Below are positions 28,254-36,926 of a DNA stretch of 64,000 nt, piece by piece. Position numbers and translations under genes: made by a program. Source of the stretch: Acidobacteriaceae bacterium KBS 89 (GTDB lineage: Bacteria; Acidobacteriota; Terriglobia; Terriglobales; Acidobacteriaceae). Location of the stretch: the NCBI GenBank assembly GCA_000381605.1, contig KB906756.1, forward strand, positions 558,001-622,000, written 5' to 3'. Within the stretch, counting starts at the first letter, position 1; every line of letters begins with the position of its first letter. The notes beneath the pieces were generated by a model. The model did no database searches. It was not told the origin of the DNA and was given only the letters and a program-made list of their open reading frames with translations.

Positions 28254-29630
28254 TCACTGCTCAACAGCCGCATCGGCCATCGCCAGATGCTTGTCGAGAG
28301 CCGCGATGCCGCGATCAATCTCTTCCCTTGTCACAATCAAGGGTGGAGCGATGACGAAGTGCGAGACCCATGCCTGAATCGTGACTCCTTCGCCAAGAAT
28401 CTTCGCGGCGATCTGGTCCACCAGCAGAGGCTTGCCCGAGACCTTGTCCTCATACGTATTGAACGGCTCCTTACTATCCCGATTCTTGACCAGGTCAACC
28501 GCCCAGAACAGCCCTTTTCCGCGAACATCGCCGATACTGGGGTGCCGGGCCTTAAGATCGTCGAGCTTCCCTTCGACATACGGCGCAAGCTCCCGAGCGC
28601 GCTCCACAAGTCCCAGCCGCTGCATCTCGTGAATGGTCGCGACGGCCGGCGCCAGCGTAAGAGGATGCGCTTCGTAGGTGTGGCCATGGGCAAAGTAGTG
28701 GTCCTGGAAAAACTCTGCGATCTTTTCACTCGTAGCGCAAAGCCCCAGAGGAACATAGGCCGAGGTAATTCCCTTCGCTGTGACCAGAATGTCCGGCGTC
28801 ACTCCCCAGTGGTCCATCGCAAACCATGCGCCGGTGCGCCCCCATCCGGTCATCACCTCATCTGCGATCAGCAGAACGCCATATTGGTCGCATATCCGGC
28901 GAAGCTTCGGCATGTACTCGTCTGGCGGAACGATGACGCCATTCGTGCCAACGATCGGCTCGACCAGAACCGCGGCAACGTCAGATTCATTGCGAATCAT
29001 GTGCTCGATATAGTCGGCACACGCGATGCCACACCCTGGATACGTATGCCGAATGGGGCACTTGTAACAGTGCACTTCTGGCGCAAAGAGAATGCCCGGG
29101 CCTTTGCCGCCTGGCTCCATCGCCCAACGGCGCGGATCCCCAGTTGCAGCAATCGATCCGGCAGTAGAGCCGTGGTAGGAACGGTATCGCGCAATGATCT
29201 TCGACTTGCCCGTGTACATGCGCGCGATCTTGAAAGCCGCCTCGTTGGCCTCCGTTCCGGATGTTGTAAAGAAAAATTTGCTGAGTCTCTTGGGGAGAAT
29301 GGCCGCCAGGAGCTGCGACAGTTCGGCGCGCGCCGTCGTCGCATAACCAGGCATGGCGTAGCTCAACTGCTGGGCCTGCCGAGCGATAGCATCGATGACA
29401 GCCTGGTTCTTATGACCAAGGTTCGAACACATGAGCTGCGACGAAAAATCCAGGTAACGCTTCCCTGCACCGTCGATGATGTAGCAACCCTCAGCGTCGA
29501 CGATATGCATCGGGTTCCAATTCTTCTGAAACCGCCATGTCCCGTAGTTATGCTGCCGAGTCAGATCGACAACCTGCTGGCTCGTAAGCGTCTGTGCTTC
29601 GACAACGTCCGTAGAGTTCATGATGGCCAT
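28254..29630 (-). CDS. class III aminotransferase, likely beta-alanine/beta-aminoisobutyrate transaminase
   Basis: A 458-aa PLP aminotransferase of the class III (omega) type: TSGTEANEAAFKIAR, RYRSYHGST, the LLIADEVMTGWGRTG motif with the PLP-nitrogen Asp, and the Schiff-base Lys in VTAKGITSAYVPLG. A four-cysteine insertion (CYKCPIRHTYPGCGIAC) is present, as in some family members. The neighbouring genes make beta-alanine from uracil and consume malonate semialdehyde, so this enzyme most likely links the two. The ATG at 29628-29630 is one base after the permease stop codon; a second in-frame ATG lies three codons later. Confidence 0.88.
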   Translation of the reverse strand: MAIMNSTDVVEAQTLTSQQVVDLTRQHNYGTWRFQKNWNPMHIVDAEGCYIIDGAGKRYLDFSSQLMCSNLGHKNQAVIDAIARQAQQLSYAMPGYATTARAELSQLLAAILPKRLSKFFFTTSGTEANEAAFKIARMYTGKSKIIARYRSYHGSTAGSIAATGDPRRWAMEPGGKGPGILFAPEVHCYKCPIRHTYPGCGIACADYIEHMIRNESDVAAVLVEPIVGTNGVIVPPDEYMPKLRRICDQYGVLLIADEVMTGWGRTGAWFAMDHWGVTPDILVTAKGITSAYVPLGLCATSEKIAEFFQDHYFAHGHTYEAHPLTLAPAVATIHEMQRLGLVERARELAPYVEGKLDDLKARHPSIGDVRGKGLFWAVDLVKNRDSKEPFNTYEDKVSGKPLLVDQIAAKILGEGVTIQAWVSHFVIAPPLIVTREEIDRGIAALDKHLAMADAAVEQ

Positions 29631-29631
29631 C

Positions 29632-31113
29632 CTATTCGTTGGAGCTCGGGTATGTCACGGTGTCGAGCGGCGCAAGCGCATCCGTCTTATATCGCAACAT
29701 GAAAAGGTAGTAGGTAGCCGCCGCCACAAAAAAGCCGACAAACCACGCATAGTCATAAAGAAATCGCAGCGCCGGCACTGCAAGTCCGATCAACGCAACC
29801 ACCACGCCGGCGACCAGCGCAACGATCGCTCGCGGATTGATTCCGCGCGTGTACTCGTATGGACCACCGCGGCGATACAGCGAAGCTGTGTCCAGGCGGG
29901 TGCCGCGAATCAAAAAATAGTCCGCAACCATAATGCCTGCAACTGGTCCAAGCAATCCCGAGTAGCCGATGAGCCATCCGAAGATGTAGCTTCCAAAGGT
30001 GCTCATCAACTTCCACGGCATCATAGCGAGCCCCAACAGACCCGTAATCAATCCACCCGTGCGAAAACTGATCAACCCCGGAGCGAGATTTGAGAAGTCG
30101 TTCGAGGGAGACACGACATTCGCCCCAATGTTTACATTGAGCGTCGCGATCAGTAACGCGACTAACGCCAGCAACGCTGCCAACGGTTGATGAAACCGCC
30201 CGAGCAAAGTGATCGGTGACCACACCGGCTCCCCAAAAATCGTGACTGACGCCGACGTACAGGCAATCCCGATAAACGAATACAACACCATCCCAATCGG
30301 CAGACCCAAGGCCTGACCTGCAATCTGCGAATCCTGCGACTTGGCGTACCGCGTAAAATCCGGAATATTCAGGGAGAGCGTCGCCCAATATCCAACCATA
30401 GCAGTCAGTGACGGAAAGAAGAATCGAAGAAAGCTTCCCGTCGTCTGAAACCGGCTCGGAGCAGCAAGCATCGGCCCAAAGCCCCCCGCCTTGTGCAGCA
30501 TCCAGAAGAGCAACGTGAGCGACATAACGAGCATGAAGGGTGCAGAAAAGCTCTGCAAAAACCGAATCGACTCAACGCCTCGCCACACGACGTACATATT
30601 GAGCAACCAGAACCCGAGAAAACTCGCCCACAATACCGACGGCATATGAGCCGTGGCGGGCCACAACACCGCAATCATCGCGGCAATCGCCTGTCCACCA
30701 AGCCACGATTGAATTCCAAACCATCCACACGCGACGAAGGCACGCAGCATCGCAGGAAGGTTCGCTCCACGAGTTCCGAAGCTGGCGCGGACAAACACCG
30801 GAAATGGAATCCCGTACTTTGCTCCGGCGTGCGCGTTCAGCAACATCGGCACAAGCACGATGAGGTTTCCCAGGAGAATCGTGAGGATCGCCTGCTTCCA
30901 ATTCATGCCGCCGGCAATCAGCGAAGAGGCGAGCATATACGTCGTCACCTCCATCGACATCGAGAACCAGAGCGCGATGTAGTTGTAGGTGCCCCAGGTG
31001 CGCTGCGCAGGCGTAGTTGGCGCAAGATCTTTGTTGTACAGGCGCCGGTCGTGCTCCGCTAGATCGCCCGGTGACCGGCCCAGAACGTCGGAGGTAGTTG
31101 AGCTCACTGCCAT
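29632..31113 (-). CDS. NCS1-family nucleobase:cation symporter
   Basis: A 493-aa integral membrane protein with about twelve hydrophobic segments and NCS1 hallmarks: NYIALWFSMSMEVTTYMLAS in helix 1, ARASFGTRGANLPAMLRAFVACGWFGIQSWLGG, and NIPDFTRYA. The family imports uracil, thymine, allantoin or hydantoins. Being embedded in a pyrimidine degradation operon, uracil/thymine or dihydropyrimidine uptake is the best guess. The ATG at 31111-31113 has a strong GGGGAGGAG site and overlaps the end of the dihydropyrimidinase gene by 10 nt. The frame extends further upstream, but that part lies inside the hydrolase gene. Confidence 0.92.
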   Translation of the reverse strand: MAVSSTTSDVLGRSPGDLAEHDRRLYNKDLAPTTPAQRTWGTYNYIALWFSMSMEVTTYMLASSLIAGGMNWKQAILTILLGNLIVLVPMLLNAHAGAKYGIPFPVFVRASFGTRGANLPAMLRAFVACGWFGIQSWLGGQAIAAMIAVLWPATAHMPSVLWASFLGFWLLNMYVVWRGVESIRFLQSFSAPFMLVMSLTLLFWMLHKAGGFGPMLAAPSRFQTTGSFLRFFFPSLTAMVGYWATLSLNIPDFTRYAKSQDSQIAGQALGLPIGMVLYSFIGIACTSASVTIFGEPVWSPITLLGRFHQPLAALLALVALLIATLNVNIGANVVSPSNDFSNLAPGLISFRTGGLITGLLGLAMMPWKLMSTFGSYIFGWLIGYSGLLGPVAGIMVADYFLIRGTRLDTASLYRRGGPYEYTRGINPRAIVALVAGVVVALIGLAVPALRFLYDYAWFVGFFVAAATYYLFMLRYKTDALAPLDTVTYPSSNE

Positions 31114-32507
31114 GCTCCTCCCCGGGCCTCTCGCCGCAGATACTCGCCTCTCCCCGTGGCTGCGACATACCTGCCGTTGTCCGCAACAAGCTCGCCACGC
31201 GAGTAAACCTGACGTGCATTGCCCTTCACCTTCCACCCCTCGAACATCGAAAAGTCACAACGCATATTGTGAGTGGCGGCGGATATCACGTGTTCCGCAT
31301 TCGGGTCCCAGAGGACAATATCGGCGTCAGAGCCAACCGCAATGGTTCCCTTCTTCGGATACATCCCAAAAATTCGCGCAGGAGCTGCAGCAGTGATCTC
31401 GACAAATCGTTGCAGCGTAATCTTTCCTGCATTCACACCAAAGTGATAGAGCAGCTGTAACCGGTTCTCCACCCCGGGACCGCCATTCGGGATCTTGCTG
31501 AAGTCATCCTTGCCTAGTTGCTTCTGGTCAGCAAAGCAGAAAGGACAGTGGTCGGTCGAGACTACCTGCAGATTATCGGTAACAAGCCCATCCCAAAGCT
31601 TCGGCTGATTCTTCTTCTCACGCAGCGGTGGAGTAAAAACATACTTCGCTTCCTCAAAACTCTTGCCAGGCATATGGTCTTCAATCGAAAGAAGAAGATA
31701 CTGCGGGCAAGTCTCAGCGAATGCGGGAAGACCACGGTCTCGCGCCTCCCGTACCTGATTGAGCGCGTCTTCGCTCGACAAGTGGACGATATACACGGGC
31801 ACGCCAGCAATTTCAGCAAGCGCAATCGAACGATGTACTGCCTCTGCCTCTGCCATGGTCGGCCGTGTCAACGCGTGGTAGATCGGCGCCGTTTTCCCGT
31901 CTGCAAGCGCCTGCTGCACAATAACGTCGATAGCGCTTCCATTCTCGGCATGCATGCACACCAGAGCGCCATTCTTCGAGGTCTGTTGCAGCGCCTTGAA
32001 GATCGTTCCGTCGTCCACCATCAAGACGTTGGGATAGGCCATGAACAACTTAAAGCTGGCGACGCCTTCGCGGACCATGTCGTCCATATCATTCAGACCC
32101 TGCTTGCCGTTGTCGGAGCCCAGGTCAGTCACAATCATATGCAGGCCATAGTCGATGCAAGCTTTGCCTTCCGCCTTTGCGCGCCAAATATCAAGCGCAT
32201 CCCGCATGCGCGTCCCCTTTGCCTGGATGGCGAAATCGACGATGGTCGTCGTCCCGCCAATAGCCGCAGCCCGCGTACCGGTGAGAAAGTCATCAGCCGA
32301 CACCGTCCCTCCGAAAGGCATGTCCATGTGGGTATGCGCATCGATGCCGCCGGGCAGAACGAAGAGGCCCGCAGCGTCCACAACCGAGTGCCCTTTAGAA
32401 TCAATCTGCGCGCGAACCTCGCGTATGGTGCTGCCCTCCATCAGGACGTCAGCCTTTTCAACACCATCTGCCGTAACGACGATTCCATTCTGAATCAGGA
32501 TTCCCAT
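31104..32507 (-). CDS. hydA: dihydropyrimidinase (D-hydantoinase)
   Basis: A 467-aa cyclic amidohydrolase. Metal ligands are visible in GGIDAHTHMDMPFGG (His-x-His), the carbamylated lysine in ASFKLFMAYP, His in VCMHAENG and IVHLSSED, and the catalytic Asp in STDHCPF. It hydrolyses dihydrouracil or dihydrothymine to N-carbamoyl-beta-amino acids. This is step two of the reductive pyrimidine pathway, directly downstream of the dehydrogenase subunits. ATG at 32505-32507 has GGAG seven bases upstream; a TTG seven codons earlier is in frame but has no site. The gene ends within the start region of the permease gene. Confidence 0.93.
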   Translation of the reverse strand: MGILIQNGIVVTADGVEKADVLMEGSTIREVRAQIDSKGHSVVDAAGLFVLPGGIDAHTHMDMPFGGTVSADDFLTGTRAAAIGGTTTIVDFAIQAKGTRMRDALDIWRAKAEGKACIDYGLHMIVTDLGSDNGKQGLNDMDDMVREGVASFKLFMAYPNVLMVDDGTIFKALQQTSKNGALVCMHAENGSAIDVIVQQALADGKTAPIYHALTRPTMAEAEAVHRSIALAEIAGVPVYIVHLSSEDALNQVREARDRGLPAFAETCPQYLLLSIEDHMPGKSFEEAKYVFTPPLREKKNQPKLWDGLVTDNLQVVSTDHCPFCFADQKQLGKDDFSKIPNGGPGVENRLQLLYHFGVNAGKITLQRFVEITAAAPARIFGMYPKKGTIAVGSDADIVLWDPNAEHVISAATHNMRCDFSMFEGWKVKGNARQVYSRGELVADNGRYVAATGRGEYLRREARGGAWQ

Positions 32508-32584
32508 ACTTCGCTCCGAACTGTTCAACGCTATTGATTAGCAGACACAAGGTGATAGCTGCCCCACAGAAAACCTGTGCGGAG

Positions 32585-34009
32585 TCAGGTGTTTGTACTC
32601 ATCACCTCATGCGCTCCCGGTGGAACCAGACCCTTGGCGCTACGTTCTTCCCAGCTTTCAAACGGAAGGCCATTGTCAACACGTTCCATCGTGATGCAGT
32701 TCTCAACCGGGCAAACGAGCGAACAGAGATTGCAGCCTACACAATGGTGTTCATCTACGCGCGGGATTCGTTCAAGCGGCGTGACCGCATTGGTGCGACC
32801 TAGGCTATTTGCATCGAGTTTAGGTATCGGCGTAGTCGATATGACCTTTGCGGATTCGGCCTCAACCATCGCCGGTGTTCGCGATGTGTCCGGCGCAGCC
32901 GCCGTACGATCCAGGTGGATGCACTGGTGCGCACCGTCCCAGCACGCGGTGTAGCAAAGCTGGCAGCCGATACAGAGGTCTTCGTGAATTCGCGCAATGA
33001 TCTGATAGTTCAGGTTGAGCTGCTTCCACTCACGGACATTGGGAAGCGACAGCCCGCGAAAATCATCGATGGACGCGTAACCCTTCTCCGCCATCCACCC
33101 AAGCAGTCCATCCTGCATGTCCTCAACGATACGAAACCCATAGTGCATCGCCGCCGTACACACCTGGACGGTACTGCAGCCAAGCAACAGGAACTCCGCA
33201 GCATCACGCCAACTCCCGATACCGCCAATACCGGAGAGCGGAAGCGCACTCGCCGCGTCGGACTGAAGCTGCTGGACCATATTCAGCGCGATCGGCTTTA
33301 CCGCCGGTCCACAATAGCCGCCATGTGAACTCTTGCCATCGACGTTCGGGCTCGGCTGCAGCGTGTCGAGATCTATACCAGTAATCGAGTTGATCGTATT
33401 GATAGCAGAGAGCGCATCAGCACCGCCGCGCTTGGCCGCACGCGCAGGTATGCGGATGTCGGAGATGTTCGGCGTCAGCTTGACGATGACTGGAGTCTGC
33501 GCTTTCTCCTTAGCCCACCCTGTAATCTGCTCGCAGTATTCGGGCACCTGTCCGACCGCGGATCCCATGCCCCGTTCGCTCATACCGTGGGGACATCCAA
33601 AGTTGAGCTCAAGCCCATCCGCACCGGCGTCTTCCGCGCGTTGCACGATCTCGTGCCAGGTCTCGCGTTTGCTCTCGACCATCAGCGACGCGATGACGAC
33701 GTGCTTCGGATACCGGCGCTTCACCTCGGCGATCTCTTGCAAATTAACCTCAGTCGGACGGTCGGAGATGAGCTCAATGTTATTGAAGCCCATCATGCGC
33801 CGACCCTCCCAATCGATCGAAGAGTAGCGCGAGCTGACATTCGTAATTGGCGCGCCAATCGTCTTCCAGACGGCTCCTCCCCAACCTGCATCGAACGCCC
33901 GCATAATCTGTTCGCCGCAGTTTGTCGGCGGCGCCGATGCGAGCCAGAAAGGATTGAGGCATGGAATGCCGCAGAACGTGGTCTCAAGTGTCGGCTTAGG
34001 CTTGGACAT
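32585..34009 (-). CDS. preA: dihydropyrimidine dehydrogenase, PreA subunit
   Basis: A 474-aa flavoprotein with a DHOD-like FMN barrel (NPFWLASAPPT, LNFGCPHGMSERGMGSAVGQ, VIVKLTPNI, LPLSGIGGIGSW) and two C-terminal 4Fe-4S clusters (CIGCQLCYTACWD and CVGCNLCSLVCPVENC). It reduces uracil/thymine with electrons from PreT. Two oddities: about 60 residues separate the clusters, more than I remember for PreA proteins, and the loop reading GSAVGQ has no cysteine where mammalian enzymes have GLACGQ (I recall bacterial proteins being alike, but could not check). ATG at 34007-34009 has GGAGGG upstream and overlaps the PreT end by 14 nt. Confidence 0.93.
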   Translation of the reverse strand: MSKPKPTLETTFCGIPCLNPFWLASAPPTNCGEQIMRAFDAGWGGAVWKTIGAPITNVSSRYSSIDWEGRRMMGFNNIELISDRPTEVNLQEIAEVKRRYPKHVVIASLMVESKRETWHEIVQRAEDAGADGLELNFGCPHGMSERGMGSAVGQVPEYCEQITGWAKEKAQTPVIVKLTPNISDIRIPARAAKRGGADALSAINTINSITGIDLDTLQPSPNVDGKSSHGGYCGPAVKPIALNMVQQLQSDAASALPLSGIGGIGSWRDAAEFLLLGCSTVQVCTAAMHYGFRIVEDMQDGLLGWMAEKGYASIDDFRGLSLPNVREWKQLNLNYQIIARIHEDLCIGCQLCYTACWDGAHQCIHLDRTAAAPDTSRTPAMVEAESAKVISTTPIPKLDANSLGRTNAVTPLERIPRVDEHHCVGCNLCSLVCPVENCITMERVDNGLPFESWEERSAKGLVPPGAHEVMSTNT

Positions 34010-35354
34010 GTTGTCCCTCCAACCACGCCGCGATTCCAATACCGGCGCGCCTTCCATCCGCGACCGCATCCACGACCTCGCGGCCGCCATTCGTGCAATC
34101 TCCACCCGCAAAACACTTTGGGTAGGACGTCTGGCCCGTGGCACGGTCGATTAAGATGCGTCCTCGTTCCAGCTGGACCTTCCCCCCTTCGCTTCCAGCC
34201 TCAGAGAGAAAGCCCGTGTGCGTACCTTGCCCAATCGACAGAACAACCAGGTCCGTTTCCAGCGAAAACTCCGAACCTGCTTGCGGAACAAGTGGACCAT
34301 CGACAGTCGAGACAAGCTTTATCAACTCCAGGCCCTCTACCTCCTTGCCGCCACGGATGCGCGTCGGCTGAACGTGCCACAAAAACTTCACGCCCTCATT
34401 GCGCGCGTGTTCATACTCGAATGTGAACGCCGACATCTGCTCTGGACCTCGTCGATAAACAATATGCACATCAGTGGCACCCAGCCTGACGGCAGCGATC
34501 GCGGCGTCGATTGCAGTATTCCCCGCTCCTATGACGATCACACGCGGCGGAACCGTAGTTCGCTCACCGGACTTATAACCTGCGATAAGGTCCAGCGCGT
34601 CCGTAACTCCTGCGAGTCGTTCCCCGGCAATTCCGAGCCGATGAATTGTGCCCAGCCCGATTCCCAGGAAGACCACATCGTATTTCCGCTCAAGCTCAGC
34701 AAGCTTCGACGCATCAATCATCGTATTGAAATGAAAACTGACGCCCAGTTGCGAGAGCATCTCAATCTCGCGCAGACTCTCCACGAGTGGCAGTTTATAT
34801 TCAGCAACCCCGTAGGTATTCAACCCCCCCGGCAGCGGACGAGCGTCATAAAGATCAGCGCGAACTCCGCGCCGGCGAAGCTCCGCAGCACAAGCAAGAG
34901 ACGCCGGGCCCGCGCCAATCAACGCAACGGAGAATCCCGTCTCAGCACCGGGCTCAAACGGAAGGGGAGATCCACTCTCATGGAGCGAGTCCATCGCGAA
35001 CCGCTGCAGCCGCGCGATCTGAATTGGCTGTTTGTTAAAGCGGTGCATCACGCAGGCCCCTTCGCATAGCACTTCCACCGGACACGCCCGGGCACAGCTC
35101 GCACCCAGAATATTCGCGTCGAGGATAGTGCGCGCGGAGCCGGCGAGATTCCCGCTGGCTATTTTCTTGATGAAGCGCGGCACATCAATATGCGTCGGAC
35201 AAGCCCCAGTGCAGGGCGCATCGAAACAATAAAGGCAGCGATTTGCTTCAGGAACGGCAGCTTGCCTGTCGAATGGCGGATGCAGGTCGCCGAAGCGCTC
35301 GACCACCTCCGGTTGGATCGCAACCTGCTGATGAAATGGAATTCGTTCGCTCAT
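33996..35354 (-). CDS. preT: dihydropyrimidine dehydrogenase, PreT subunit (NAD(P)H oxidoreductase)
   Basis: A 452-aa protein like the glutamate-synthase small chain. N-terminal cysteine clusters (CLYCFDAPCTGACP and CARACPVEVLCEGAC) bind two 4Fe-4S centres. FAD site: ALIGAGPASLACAAELRRRG. NAD(P) site: VIVIGAGNTAIDAAIAA. C-terminal FAD closure: KCFAGGDCTNGGREVVDAVADGRRAG. It passes electrons from NAD(P)H to PreA. The overlap with preA suggests translational coupling and 1:1 synthesis. AGGA lies five bases before the ATG. Confidence 0.93.
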   Translation of the reverse strand: MSERIPFHQQVAIQPEVVERFGDLHPPFDRQAAVPEANRCLYCFDAPCTGACPTHIDVPRFIKKIASGNLAGSARTILDANILGASCARACPVEVLCEGACVMHRFNKQPIQIARLQRFAMDSLHESGSPLPFEPGAETGFSVALIGAGPASLACAAELRRRGVRADLYDARPLPGGLNTYGVAEYKLPLVESLREIEMLSQLGVSFHFNTMIDASKLAELERKYDVVFLGIGLGTIHRLGIAGERLAGVTDALDLIAGYKSGERTTVPPRVIVIGAGNTAIDAAIAAVRLGATDVHIVYRRGPEQMSAFTFEYEHARNEGVKFLWHVQPTRIRGGKEVEGLELIKLVSTVDGPLVPQAGSEFSLETDLVVLSIGQGTHTGFLSEAGSEGGKVQLERGRILIDRATGQTSYPKCFAGGDCTNGGREVVDAVADGRRAGIGIAAWLEGQHVQA

Positions 35355-35530
35355 CAGGGTCCTGTCACCTCACCACATTCGCGTAAGCCGAAGCGCTCAG
35401 TCCGCAATCTACCCTCCTCGCAGCGTCACTCCACCGCTTTCGGGAGTGACTATTATGCACTATCGCAGCAAACGGAGATCTCCGCCGAAAGAATTGGCTC
35501 TTCGAACACTCAAACTAACCTCCGCCCCTG

Positions 35531-36769
35531 TTAGACGCTAAGCCACTTCAACGTCTTCCTCGCAAGTCGATCAAAGGCCACCACCGCAGCCTTCAAGTCT
35601 TCGGCCCTCGTGTCCTCTGCCTTGTTGTGGCTAAGCCCGGCGAGCGACTGAGTAAACATCATCACCGTCGGAATTCCAGTTCGCGCGACCTCGGCCGCAT
35701 CATGCAAGGGTCCTGATGGCAATCTATGAGATATTCCTGCCGTCTCGCGGACCGCCTCATCGCAAAACTCAATCAGTCGCGGACTAAACGAGATCGGTTC
35801 GATGCTCCAGATCCTTGACCAGTCAACTGTGCAACCCTCCTCCGCCGCGAAGCGTTCGCTGGCAGCTAGTGCCTCAGACAGCATCGAGGCAAGTACCTCC
35901 ACATCGAGATCGCGCATATCCAGAGTCGTCTCGCACCGGCCAACCACGGCCGTCACAATACCTGGAAAGGTCTTGACGCTACCCATCGTCGCCACAGCAT
36001 CGGGATGTTTCTTGGCGATTGGTCGGATTTCAAGCGCCAGCTTCGCAGCAGCGGCCAGAGCGTCCCGCCGTACGGTCATGGGAGTTGATCCTGAGTGCGC
36101 CTCTTGACCATGAAATGTGATCGCATGTCGCTCTACACCCTTGGTGCCGAGCACGACGCCAAGCGGAAGATGCATGTTTTCGAGAACCGGGCCTTGCTCA
36201 ATGTGAAGTTCCAGATAAGCCGCCGCGTTCTTCCGCTCCACACCGGCGTCCCCGATCTTCTCGACGTCAACACCACATAGACGCAGAGCCTGTTCCAGGC
36301 GCACTCCATCGCGATCGTTGCGTACCCGGTCGACGGCAATCGTATGGGTCCCGGCAAATGCGGAGGAGCCGAAAAGGCTTCTTCCAAAACGCGCGCCTTC
36401 TTCATCGGCCCAATCGACCAACCGAATTGTAATGGGAGGCCTGCCATGAAAATCCTCAGTGAAGCCACGCAACACCTCAAGACCGGCGGCAACGCCCAAG
36501 CAGCCGTCCAGCCACCCGCCATTCGGTACAGAGTCAAGATGACTCCCCAGGACAAGGGCACGGTCCGCATCGCCCGGAAGCGTCGTCCACGAGTTCCCCG
36601 CAGCATCATAGTGGTGCTCGACAGGAAGCCCCTTGAGCTTGCCCTGAAACCATTCTCGGGCCTTGAGCCACGTCGGACTCCACGCAATGCGTTGCGCGCC
36701 ATTCTCATCCGCCGTCAACGCACGAAGCTCCTCAAGGTCCGAAATTACGCGAAGCGGATCAACCGGCAT
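35531..36769 (-). CDS. M20-family Zn-dependent carbamoylase (beta-ureidopropionase type)
   Basis: A 412-aa M20/amidase-hydantoinase-carbamoylase family enzyme. Dinuclear metal site: GSHLDSVPNGGWLDGCLGV (His, Asp), DEEGARF, HIEQGPVLE and the C-terminal LSHNKAED. The lid domain contains GQEAHSGSTPM. Family members hydrolyse N-carbamoyl-beta-alanine, N-carbamoyl amino acids or allantoate. Here it completes the pyrimidine route (N-carbamoyl-beta-alanine to beta-alanine, CO2 and NH3). It is the most upstream gene of the minus-strand block, 176 nt before preT, so it may have its own or the main promoter. Confidence 0.9.
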   Translation of the reverse strand: MPVDPLRVISDLEELRALTADENGAQRIAWSPTWLKAREWFQGKLKGLPVEHHYDAAGNSWTTLPGDADRALVLGSHLDSVPNGGWLDGCLGVAAGLEVLRGFTEDFHGRPPITIRLVDWADEEGARFGRSLFGSSAFAGTHTIAVDRVRNDRDGVRLEQALRLCGVDVEKIGDAGVERKNAAAYLELHIEQGPVLENMHLPLGVVLGTKGVERHAITFHGQEAHSGSTPMTVRRDALAAAAKLALEIRPIAKKHPDAVATMGSVKTFPGIVTAVVGRCETTLDMRDLDVEVLASMLSEALAASERFAAEEGCTVDWSRIWSIEPISFSPRLIEFCDEAVRETAGISHRLPSGPLHDAAEVARTGIPTVMMFTQSLAGLSHNKAEDTRAEDLKAAVVAFDRLARKTLKWLSV

Positions 36770-36812
36770 GCTCTCCTCCTGAAGAAGACAGGTTACTCCG
36801 ATTCAGCGCTTA

Positions 36813-36867
36813 ATACTGCCGTTAGATTTGTGTACGAATCGGAATCCGCAAATTCTCATGGCAGTAT
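36813..36867. promoter_or_regulatory. inverted repeats in the divergent promoter of pyrimidine and GH31 genes
   Basis: ATACTGCC (36813-36820) and GGCAGTAT (36860-36867) are perfect inverted copies 39 nt apart, and a 9-nt palindrome CGGAATCCG lies between them at 36840-36848. They sit in the 157-nt gap between the divergent carbamoylase and GH31 starts. They could be operator half-sites or a cruciform; no regulator gene is adjacent. Confidence 0.35.
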
Positions 36868-36926
36868 CCTGATACGCTTCCTACGACCGACATTACAGGC
36901 TCGGCGAATGAGAAAAGGCACATAGC

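Noticed and set aside
28287..29702. A 471-codon plus-strand open frame across the aminotransferase gene
   Set aside because: Antisense shadow; it also runs into the end of the permease gene and shows no motifs.
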